Assembly (NCBI GenBank): GCA_043228905.1 | Contig: JBHGNT010000002.1 | Span: 23,870,001-23,934,000, forward strand | DNA from: Azolla caroliniana | Lineage: Eukaryota; Polypodiophyta | Length of the DNA: 64,000 bases | Direction: 5' to 3' | Part shown: piece by piece, positions 34,401-44,400 of the stretch | Numbering within the stretch: the first letter of the stretch is position 1 | How the letters are laid out: each line of letters opens with the position of its first letter | Position numbers and translations under genes: made by a program | Notes under the pieces: model-generated | Database searches by the model: none | What the model was told of the DNA's origin: nothing | Seen by the model: only the letters and a program-made list of their open reading frames with translations

Positions 34401-35420
34401 GTGAAGAAGTTCGAAGGAGGCGACTTCCTGATACTCCTTTTGTACGTGGACGACATGTTGATTGTCGGACGGGACCAAGCCAAAATATGGGTGCTGAAGA
34501 AGGCACTAAATTGAACCTTCTCAATGAAAGACTTGGGTCCGGCAAGACAGATGTTGGGGATGCATATCATCCGGAACCGGCCAACGAAGCAATTGTGGCT
34601 GTCATAGGAGAAATACGTGACAAAGGTGCTTCAACGGTTCAACATGTTAGAAGCAAAACCAGTTGGATCGACACTCCCGGCAAACTACAGATTATCCGGT
34701 AAGCAAAGCCCGAAGACCAAAGCACAGAAGGTTGATATTATGAAGGTTCCATATGCCTCTGCCGTCGAGAGCTTAATGTACGCAATGGTGTGTACCCGAC
34801 CAGATATAGGATACGCAATCAGAGTGGTGAGCCGGTTTATGAGCAATCCCGGCAAGGAGCACTGGAACGCGGTCAAATGGATACTCCGGTACTTGAAGGG
34901 CACTTCAAATATGTGTCTTCGATTAGGCTCTGGAAAACCTTAACTTGTCGGTTTTACCGATTCGGACATGTCGGCTGATGTGGATACCAGCCGGTCTACT
35001 TCCGGGCATGTAATGACATATGCAGGGGGAGCTGTTTCGTGGCAATCGAGGTTGCAGAAGACGGTTGCGTTGTCAACCACGGAGGCGGAGTACATGGCGG
35101 TTGTGGAAGCCGGCAAGGAAATATTATGGATGAAGGACTTCATCGGAGAGCTCGGTATCTGGCAAGATGAATACCGACTCTATTGCGACAGTCAAAGTGC
35201 CATCCACCTTGCTAAGAATGCGGCCTACCATTCCCGAACAAAGCATATCCAGCAAAGGCATCACTGGATCCGGGAAAGAGTAGATGACCAGGAGTTCGCA
35301 CTGACGAAGATCCACACGGCCAAGAACGGGTCAGATATGCTGACCAAAGTACTGATACCCGACAAGCTGGATGCATGTCGGAAGCGGATCGGACTAGTAA
35401 GACATCCCATGCCGGAGTGA
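31405..35420 (+). pseudogene. Copia B gag-pol, broken by nonsense codons
   Basis: Gag (31405 on, MDESLGSMFKLTGSNYSVWK) leads to the knuckle start CFYCGKPGHF, where a frameshift near 32131 destroys the fourth ligand. Protease WVVDSGAS (about 32320), integrase (HKRLCHMSEKG, HTDVCQ, RADNGGEYRG, LAKRMNRTIME), RT (NKWVYKLK, LYVDDML) and RNase H (DMSADVDTSRSTSGH, LSTTEAEYMAVV, DSQSAIHLAKNA) follow. Stops lie at 32430, 32976, 33804, 34071, 34512, about 34606 and 34941. Against Copia A several are single C-to-T or G-to-A changes (CGA to TGA, TGG to TGA, CAG to TAG). The product cannot be made. Confidence 0.92.
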
Positions 35421-35430
35421 AGGGGGAGTT

Positions 35431-36177
35431 TGTTAGGAAACAGGTCCCTCCGGATGGGAAGTGAGAAGAACAGTACTGATGAGTAAACTCGGTCGAGGCC
35501 GAAACCGAATGTGGACTACCTGGCTACGGAAGACCCGGTGAGAACCGGATGAGGAGTACCCAGCTACGGAAGACCTGGTGAGAACCGGATGACGACTACC
35601 CGGTTACGGAAGACCCGGTGAGAACGGGATGACGACTACCCGGTTACGGAAGACCCGGTGAGAACCGGATGAGGAGTACCCGACTAGAGCCGGATGATGA
35701 AGGCCCGGTGAGAAGTGCTCACCGGATGAAGGGACATATTCATAAATATGTTTTCTGAGAGGCCATCGGGGCTATATTTGTAAATAGCCGAAAAGTCATA
35801 TTAGTATAAATATGACTTAGGGCAAACTCAATATGAGTTGCTGTCATTCTTGTTGGCGCAAGATTAGAGCGTGCAATTGTGTACAAAGAGAGTGAGAAAG
35901 AGGAAGAGGTCGTTGCCTCTGTTGTAACCGCCGCCTGTGGCGAAGATAGAAAGCTCGAGGTCGTTGCTTCGGTGCTTTACCATTTGTAAATTCTAACATA
36001 GTGATAGTTTGCAGTCTGTGGGCTGCCGTGGTTTTTCCCTAGCTTGGGTTTTCCATGTTAACAGCCTCTGTTCTCTTCTCTCCATTGTGTCGTGCATTCA
36101 TTCCCCATTTTTCTGTGTTTTGATTCTAAGCTCGGTTGTGGCCGAGCGTTGTGCTTAGGGAGCGTGTATTCCTATCA
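35431..36177 (+). repeat. 3' LTR of Copia B with expanded 40-bp repeat
   Basis: 747 bp. About four tandem copies of a 40-bp unit (TTACGGAAGACCCGGTGAGA core, about 35514-35677) replace the single copy in the 5' LTR, and a 36-bp block near 35467-35502 is absent from the 5' LTR. Together these explain the length difference. Confidence 0.9.
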
Positions 36178-36182
36178 TTTGG

Positions 36183-39100
36183 TTGGACAACCCTAGATAT
36201 GTACAACCTAGTGTGGGTTCCATTTCTTCCAAGCATGTTAGTAGAGTCTTCTCGGCCCTAGTACAAGTTAGGACACTCAGTTGTCAACTTCAAGTCCAAG
36301 CCCTCTTAGATACTAGAGCCGATTCTTGTTTCATGGATAGAGATTTTGCCCAAAAACACCAAATATCCTTGCATACACTTCCTTGTCCAGTTTCCGTAGT
36401 AGTGATTGATGGACGCCCCATAGCTTCCGGGGAGATATTTGAAGAGTCTGAGCCAATACACATACTCTTGGGTGATTTAGGATGTGTAGTTTCCTTTAAC
36501 ATAATCCGTAGTCCTGAGCATCCAATTGTCCTTGGTTTGCCATGGTTCGAGCTACATAACCCTAGAATCGATTGGAGGAAGCGAGAAATTAGGTGCCCTT
36601 TAGCAGAAAATATCATTGTCAAGGATCGAACTCAGGATTATCCTCCTAAAGTATATAGTTCTACCAAAGCACCATATCCTTCTCATCAAATTTCAGCCAT
36701 CACATTGCAACAATTGCGCCAAGTGGGAGGCAAGGAGGACCTTTTCTTATTTGCAGTATCAGTGACACCTTCTAGTGTCACTCAAGGGAATTCAGACATC
36801 CAAATTCCCAAAAAATATCAAGACTATGCTGATGTTTTCGACAAAGTCAAAGCTAGTGTTCTTCCAAAGCATCGATCGTACGACTGTCCTATTGATCTCC
36901 AACCAGAAAAAGAGCCACCGTGGGGTCCGATTTACACTTTATCACCCACTGAGCTTGAGGTTCTTCGAGAATACATCGAGGAAAATCTTGCACATGGGTT
37001 TATTCGACATTCAAAGTCTCCAGCTGGTGCTCTTATCTTTTTTGTGAAGAAAAAGGACTGCTCCCTTCTTTTGGTCGTGGACTATCTAGGCTTAAATAAA
37101 GTCACCATAAGGAATAGGTATGCTTTACCTTTAATCTCCAATATCTTAGAATGCATTGGTGGGGCAAATCATTTTACCAAAATTGATCTAAGGGGTGCAT
37201 ATAATCTTGTTCGAATTCGGCCGGGAGATGAGTGGAAAACAGCATTTCGTACTCGGTATGGTCATTTCGAGTATACAGTCATGCCTTTCGGGCTCACAAA
37301 TGCACCTGCAGTATTCCAACATATGGAAAATGACATCTTCTGGGATTTCTTGGATATTTTTCTAATCATCTACCTAGATGATCTATTGATTTACTCTAAA
37401 ACACAGGGGGAGCATGATATACATGTGCGGCAAGTACTTGAACGCCTAAGGAAGTATGGTCTTTATGCAAAACTTGAGAAATGCAGTTTTGATTGCAAAC
37501 AAGTCAAATTTTTGGTATACACTATTTCATCCCAGGGTGTTTTCATGGACCCGGCAAAAGTCCAAACAATATTAGAATGGAAACCCCCATGCTCAATTCG
37601 GGATGTCCAGTGTTTCCTCAGATTTGCAAACTTCTATCGCAAATTCATACATAATTATTCAAGCATTGTGTTGCCCCTTACTCAACTCACTAAGAAAAAT
37701 CAAGCATTTTTTTGGAGTATCGAAGCGGACAAGGCTTTTACGCAGCTGAAAGAGGCATTCACATTAGCACCCATCCTAGCACATATTGATCCTGAAAAGC
37801 CATTTACTATTGAGGCTGATGCATCGGACTTTGCATTGGGGAGTATCCTATCGCAACCAGGCGAGGAGGGGCTGACACATCCAGTCGTGTTTCACTCGAG
37901 AAAATTTACTGTTTCAGAGATAAACTATGAGGTGCATGACAAGGAGTTACTAGCTGTGGTCGACTCATTCGAGCAATGGCGTCATTTTCTAGAAGGATCA
38001 CCTCATCAGATTATCATTTATAGTGATCACAAAAATCTCACATATTTTCAAACAGCTCGAGTATTAAATAGATGACAAGCTCGATGGGCCCAATTTCTAA
38101 CGTGTTTCGATTTCAAGATCACTTTTCGCCCCAGAAAACAACAAGGGAAAGCAAATGCTTTGTCTCGGCGTTCGTATCTAGCACTTCGACCTGGAGATCC
38201 GGCCTTTGACAATCAAAAGCAAATTCTCCTCAGGCCATCAAAGCTACAGGTAACAACAATTTATGCCATGCCACTTGATTCTACCCTTCTTGACACTATT
38301 CGGCAACAACTTCATTCGGATGATTTTGCTAAGGATGTCTTAGCCCACTGTGATTCAAGTCGTCCATCTTGCTCCACATTGCCAGGGTCATCTCAACATT
38401 ATCAGGACTTCAAGTGGCAAGATGGCTTACTCTTCTACAAGAATCTCCTTTACGTCCCCGACGGATCACCCCGACTTCAAGTGTTGGAACATTGTCCTGA
38501 TGCCCCCATGGCTGGACATTTTGGTATTTCCAAGACCATTGAGTTGGTGAAACATTCGTTTTGGTGGCCTCACTTGCAAAAATTTGTCAAAGATTATGTT
38601 CGCACTTGTGACACCTGCTGTCTCGCCAAAATACCCCGACATCACCCTTATGGCTTACTACAACCATTAGCCCCTCCCAACAAGCCATGGCAGTCTATTT
38701 CTATGGATTTCATTACGGATCTGCCACCTTCCAAAGGCTTTGATACTATTTTAACAGTAGTGGATTGGTTCACCAAGATGGCACATTTTGTACCATGTGT
38801 AAAGACCATCAATAGTGAAGAAACTGCAGATCTCATTATGCGTGAAGTGTTTCGCCATCATGGTCTCCCGAATGATATTATTAGCGATCGAGGTCCTCAA
38901 TTTATCTCACTTTTGGAAGCACCTATGGGCAAGCCTCAAAATCTCTTGCAAACTCTCTTCGGCTTATCATCCACAAACTGACGGACAAACAGAGCGCACA
39001 AATCAAACGCTTGAGCAATATCTTCGATGTTTCATTAGTTATCAACAAGATGATTGGAGTAATATTTTACATCTTGCCGAGTTTGCATACAACAACACGG

Positions 39101-39770
39101 TCCACTCTTCTACCAAAGTTACACCTTTCTTTGCCTACACCGGCAACCACCCTCGATGGTGTATACTGGATCTTCCCGAGGTGTCACGAAACCCTAGTGC
39201 GGCGCATCACCTCCACCGACTACAACAAATCCAGTTCGAGTTATTGTCACATCTTCAGAAAGTGCAGGCACACCATAAGACCAATGCCGATCGACATCGT
39301 CTTAAGTCTCCGTTTAAGGTTGGTGACCGTGTATGGTTGCTTCGTCGTCACATCAAAACTACCCGACCGTGTGCTAAGCTTCACTATCAACGGTTAGGTC
39401 CTTTTGTCATCACGGCGTAGATTAATGATGCAACATTTCGTCTTAACCTTCCTGCACATATGCGGCTTCACCCTGTCTTTCATAGCTCTCTTTTGGAACC
39501 TTGCCGCACCTCTTTAATTCCTAATCGTGTCGTGCTAGCACCGCCTTCTGTACAACTTGTGGACGGCCCCGAATACGAGGTAGCTGCTATTCTCGATTCT
39601 AAGATTGTGCGCAATAAGCTTATTGCTTTATTATCTACTTGATTGGCTTGGCTATCCTCCGAGTGATCGCACTTGGGAACCCATCGATAACGTTTGTAAT
39701 GCTAAAGCTCTGGTCAACGACTTCCATCGTCACTATCCAAACAAACCCGGCCCAACAATGTTAACGCCGA
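36183..39770 (+). pseudogene. Gypsy C pol with chromodomain
   Basis: Protease near 36300 has DTRAD where DTGAD is expected. RT follows with FTKIDLRGAYNLVRI and IYLDDLLIYS (about 37365-37395), then RNase H (IEADASDFALGSIL, YSDHKNLTYF) up to a TGA at 38073, then the integrase zinc region and core (SMDFITDLPPS about 38700, ISDRGPQF about 38880). A frameshift near 38905 breaks the integrase. YHPQTDGQTERTNQTLEQYL (about 38970-39030) carries the catalytic Glu region. After a TAG near 39418 and another frame change, a chromodomain is readable (EYEVAAILDS, then LLDWLGYPPSDRTWEP, 39570-39690). The chromodomain identifies a chromovirus. Confidence 0.88.
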
Positions 39771-39801
39771 CTTCCACTCGGCGTTCTCGAAGGAGGGATA
39801 G

Positions 39802-40235
39802 TGTCATGAACACATGACCATTATGGCGTCACCCGAACTTGAACCTCGAACCTTGTAATCTATACTTGAAAACCTCAACCATTAAGATAGCTTATTGTTA
39901 TATGAAACAATAAAAGCTACTTCTTGTATTACATTGATTATTGTAAAAACTCTAGATTATTCTAGAATGTTCTAGAATGTCCTAGAACATTCTAGGTCTA
40001 GAACATTCTAGAAATCTCTAAACTATTCTATAGGAACCTATAAATAAGGGCATACATGTATTCTCAAATCAATTCGAATCAACACCAGTCTTTAGCTCTC
40101 ATTACATATCTTGTATCCATTCTCTTTCTTTCTCTATCTTATACATCCATTCTTCTCTTAGTATTTCGTTCCTTTCTTCTCGTGTTCTCTAATATCCTTC
40201 TTCCATCACTCTATCTTTTATCATTGGTTCTGACA
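39802..40235 (+). repeat. 3' LTR of Gypsy C
   Basis: 434 bp, partner of 28996-29439. Its heat-shock-like array is at 39960-40013 and its TATAAATA at 40039-40046. Confidence 0.92.
39960..40013 (+). promoter_or_regulatory. Heat-shock-element-like array in the Gypsy C 3' LTR
   Basis: Same alternating GAA/TTC units as at 29154-29217 but one 10-bp unit shorter. It also ends about 26 bases upstream of a TATA box. Confidence 0.72.
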
Positions 40236-41141
40236 GTAGACTCCCATTCATACCTTTCGTGGGATAACCGCATTGTTAAATTCTAACCTCCACAATCGAT
40301 TAAAATGTCTATAGTTTATGTAATGTGCATCATCTACTGACATGTCGTCCTTGTATGATTGGTAAACTTCCCTTCGAGTAAAGTTATCTGACAAATGTAG
40401 TCTTCTTGTCGTAGGCATAATGTCGCACTCTTTTGAAAAATATACTTCCATCCACCTAATTGCGTGTTGCCCAATTTGACCCTTATATCTAGAACCATTT
40501 CAATCCAACGGTATCCACGATCCCTTCAAAAGACGCTCTTGAACTCGTTGCAGCCACATATTTCCAATGCTATGACCAATTTTAAAAGCAGCTCGACAAC
40601 ACTTAGTATATAGCCCAAGGAAATATTCAACCTGCGTAGAATTAGACCCTGCGTTGTGATCCATTTTAAGCTGCATATGCGAAAAAAGAAATGTGCCCTA
40701 ATCTTCCCCATTAAGCGACAAATATTTTTGTCATGTTTCACGTAACTTGGACTTTCCATAAGTTGAAAGGCAGAGATTCACACAACATGTTTTGTTCAAG
40801 TCGCAAAGAAGTTGACGATCAGAACATAAAAAATTAAATCTCTTTTCACTTACTTGTTGAGGGATTCTATTAAATGCAAGTGGTTTACTAATACTACTGT
40901 TATCTATAGAAGTATCGTGCACTTCTAAGCTTACATGAAGAGGGCCATCAACATGATCAATTGAAAAAAGAGAATTCAAGCTACTAGTAGCCTCACTTTT
41001 CTGTTTTTGACGCGAGCCTTTCGAATGTCTCTTGTAATCGTACTCTTCTATTGAGAAATACGAGTTGTTGGGCAAAGAAAAGGGGGCAATAGAAAAAAAA
41101 GACGTTCTACTTGTAGAAGAAGACATTCTCAAAACTATCAA

Positions 41142-41446
41142 GACAAACCTTGTGGCACTACCATCAAAGGGCTATATACCAAACTCCTCTATAGAAAAGA
41201 TTAAGGAATGTTGAATCTTTACTATATAACTATTAGAACTAGACATGAGTTATTGGTTACACTATAACACTTTTTAGGAAGAGAAATCTCAAAAACAATT
41301 AATTAAAAATTAATTTTTATTTAAAAAAAAACATTTATATATAATGAAGTTTCAAATTTCATTTTCATTATCGCGACAAAGAATCCATCCAGCTCAAAGC
41401 ACAAACTAATTTCAAGCACTCCGAAGCACTACCTCCGCCAGGCATC
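41142..41446. promoter_or_regulatory. Shared promoter region between the two genes of transposon T
   Basis: 305 bases separate the divergent starts of the DUF7869 gene (minus) and the ParB-methyltransferase gene (plus). The stretch is AT-rich with TATA-like ACTATATAAC near 41220 and TTATATATAATG near 41335. A bidirectional promoter is inferred from layout alone. Confidence 0.45.
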
Positions 41447-44400
41447 ATGAACAAGGGAAAGAAGATTGCCAGGTTAGCAATATTCTTTACAATTTTTAAG
41501 ATTCTAAAAGATGCCTTAAAGATTCCTTTTCACAATAAGCAATAATCCCCAAATATTTTGTTAACGAAACACACCATCAAATTAAAATGCACTTAAACTT
41601 CACTAGATGGTTAAGCAAAAGTCATGTCACAATCCTTAGCAGTGCAGGGGATTGTGGTTGAATCAAGGCATTCAACCAAAATCTGATGCACTACACCGGA
41701 TTTTGGTGGAAGATAGCCCTCCTTTCAACGAAAATCTGATGCACTACATCGGATTTTCGTTGAAAAATTAGGGTTTTGCAAATAGAAAATTTATGTCCCT
41801 CATCACAGTTCTCTCATCATTTTGATACTATTTTTAGTGTTTTGCATTTAATTGTTCTTTATTTTACTACTTTCTCCATCGTTTTTGTTCAAATAGTATG
41901 GTCTTGTTCGTAATTAACCTAAATAGGATGTTGTCTTAATTTCAGTGACTCTCGTCAAAAAGTTCCTTCGTTTAAACTAAAGCTTCAAACTCCAACAAAG
42001 CGAGATTCTAAATCTTTTGTCAAAGATATCTCTAGAACATGGTTGTTTACGCACCCGTATTTAACGTTTAAATACATATAGTACCTCATCATTTGTATAG
42101 TACGTACTATACCTCAATGTTGTTCAGTCAAATATCAAGTACGTTTGTCCAATACGGTATTTAACATATTTATAAAAAAACAGGTATAATACGTATTTAT
42201 AAAGAAAATGTAAGTAAAACCCTAACAAAAAGCAAAAGAAAAAAAAAAATTAGGGAAAAAGAAGCCAAAGGAAGGAAGAAAGAAGAATAGAAGAGAAGAC
42301 GATGAAGAAGATGAAGAAGATGAGAGAAAAGAAAACATAAACCTATCTTGAGTGTGATAATCGCAGAAGATAGAAGAAGAAGAAGAAGAAAACGAAGAAA
42401 AGAGAAACCTATCATGAGTGTGATAATCGTAGATGATTCCTCAATCTATGAAGGCATAATTGTAAATAATTACAATTTGAAGTAGAACATCGTGATACAC
42501 ACTTACACTGATTTATAGAATAAGGGAATGTCGACATCCATATTACTACAAGTATTTTAGGATGTGAAATGTTCAAATGTCTTATATGCATTTTAGGATG
42601 TAGAACTATATTCTACATCACAAATTTGTGTAAATATAGATGTTTTTTACAATATTATAGATATTTTTTAGAAAGGTAAATAATTTTCAAATTCTAGAAG
42701 TATTTAACGTACTATATGTAAAATACATATTTGACGTATTTGACGTATTTTATAAGTATTTAAGAAAACGTATTTAAAGTATTTTTAAATTAGGAGGCAC
42801 TATACAAGTATTAATACGTTAAATACGTATGGTATCCGTACCGTACCTAACGTACCTAACAACCTTGCTCTAGAAGAACTCTATTTGACTCAACGAGGGA
42901 TGGAGCATCTAAGTCTTCTGTTGCAACGATAAAAAATAGCAAGGGTGGGGCCCAGGAAGAGAAATCATCTGAACTTAAATATAAGAATTACCTAGAGTTA
43001 GAATGGTGTCTCTCTTATGTCGAGGAAGATGGGGTGTTGCTCCTAATAATAGCTAAGTCAGACAGTAAAGGCAAATTGGAGCTTGGAAAAACATTTAACT
43101 ATGGAGATGTAACCAAGCTAGAATATGAAGATAGTGATTCTTCAAGTATTATAATCGATGTCTCGAGCTCTATTGGCTCTAGACGATTGCGTCTTGACGA
43201 GGGAAACCTAGTAGCAGATTGTTGAAACCCCAAGTCATTACGTAAAGACATTCAAATGATGAACAACTTATTAGTTGCACTGCGGCCGTATGTGACAGGA
43301 GAAATGATGAGCGGTGTAGTACAAACTCCACTAAAAAAGTCTAGAAAGACAAATCTGGTTCATAAGAAATACAACAAACGACCACGACCCGACGAAGATG
43401 ATGAAGAGGTTTTAGAATTCGTGGAGGAAGAAGAAGAGCACCAAGTTGACGTCATGGCTCCGGGAGGTCAACTATCTTCCGGTGTATTAACGTCTGAACA
43501 AAATAAAATAAGAGAAAACTTTGTTAAGACAAAACTTGTGCGTAAGGGCAACTATTTCGTTTGCCAATTACTTCAATCCAAAGGCCTCCAATTGATCCCT
43601 TGACTGGAAGACGTCCCCTAGATATTAGAGAGCCACATGTTGTCCATGTGCAAAACATCAAGAGAAAAATGAAAATTAATCCACATGCCACTATCGTGCC
43701 ATTTTTAGTAATGGTCGATCAAGATCAATGTCCAACAATAGTAGACTTCAAGTATAGCTCTATTGATGATTATACATATTATGTAATTGGAGGATCACAT
43801 TCGACCGAAGCTCGTAGATAGCTTGTGAAAGAATACCCTCTCAACCCCTTCTTTAAGTACGCCGAATGTAAAGTATATGCAGGACTCGCTCACGAGGAGG
43901 CGAAGCTACTAGCATGGGACCATAACAATGATAATGATTATAGGCAAAAGATGCCATGCATTGAAAAGATCATATTTTTTCATCATGAGTACCTAGATGC
44001 ATTAAATCGTTTTGGCCCAAGGTTGTGGCCTGGTTTGCGTCGCCAGTGTTTACTGGAAGTGGGGAGTGCAGTGGATGAGAGCACTAAATCAAAAGGGCTA
44101 CGAAAATATGATTCCTGGTTTCAACTAGCCTTTCGGACCGAAGAGGTGTGGGATCTCCAGGAAAAAATATTTAGCATGTGGGAGTGGAAAGAGGTCAAAG
44201 AAGGGAAGGATTGATCCACAAGTTGAGATCAAATCGAAGTCAAAGGGCAAAAGCAACTTGGTAATCGAGGAGTTAGCAGAAGACATGAAACTTTTACCTT
44301 GGAGGTCATTACAGGGTATTAAAGATGATAGGCTATTAATACCGGTGCTATCTCGAGTTGTTGCCAAGGAATTTAGTTTGGACGAGATGGTTACTGAATT

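Larger units (their letters stand above)
30784..36177 (+). mobile_element. Copia B: Copia element inside Gypsy C
   Basis: LTRs 30784-31374 and 35431-36177 both start TGTTAGGAAAYAGGTCCCTC and end in TATCA/TGTCA after GAGCGTGTATTCC. Perfect 5-bp duplication TTTGG lies at 30779-30783 and 36178-36182. Degenerate primer site TGGTACTAGAG at 31378, purine tract GAAGGGGGAGTT before the 3' LTR. It is the same lineage as Copia A and F. The 3' LTR is 156 bp longer because of a repeat expansion. Confidence 0.95.
28996..40235 (+). mobile_element. Gypsy C: chromodomain Ty3/Gypsy element, split by Copia B
   Basis: LTRs 28996-29439 and 39802-40235 (444 and 434 bp, few differences) begin TGTCATGAACACATG and end GGTTCTGACA. 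Purine tract AAGGAGGGATAG precedes the 3' LTR. Flanks GCAGA (28991-28995) and GTAGA (40236-40240) are a 5-bp duplication with one mismatch, and removing the element restores the DUF7869 frame and a CXXC motif. The interior codes for gag, then pol with protease, RT, RNase H, integrase and a C-terminal chromodomain. No canonical TGG primer site follows the 5' LTR. Confidence 0.92.
21603..41141 (-). pseudogene. DUF7869-type protein gene (candidate RNase H-fold transposase), split by two retrotransposons
   Basis: The minus frame starts near 41141 and runs to 40241 through a low-complexity N-terminus and a conserved mid-region (YKDDMSVDDAHYINYRHFNR, LWRLEFNNAVIPRK). Gypsy C then interrupts a CXXC motif (CSIC). 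It resumes at 28990 with SMAKGGKSDVEKRNYKNL, then IIDGMDQKKT (about 28820), QLDNTARENKNLNVFGYL (about 28590-28540), LVGHTHDHIDQMFSRF (about 28480-28435) and a C-terminal region to 27339. Copia D then interrupts the tail, and TAA is at 21603-21605. The spacing D...QLDN..ENKN...HTHDHIDQ fits my memory of DUF7869 proteins; the acidic residues may be an RNase H-like catalytic set (inference). In-frame stops (for example TGA in RK*MG, TGA before LVGHTH) and a frame change near 27340 show it is dead. Confidence 0.75.

Noticed and set aside
43780-43821. TAG after GGSHSTEARR as a true end of a separate ParB-only gene
   Set aside because: The same frame continues with family-like sequence (LVKEYPLNPFF, GLAHEEAKLL) right after it, so a single Gln-to-stop change is simpler.
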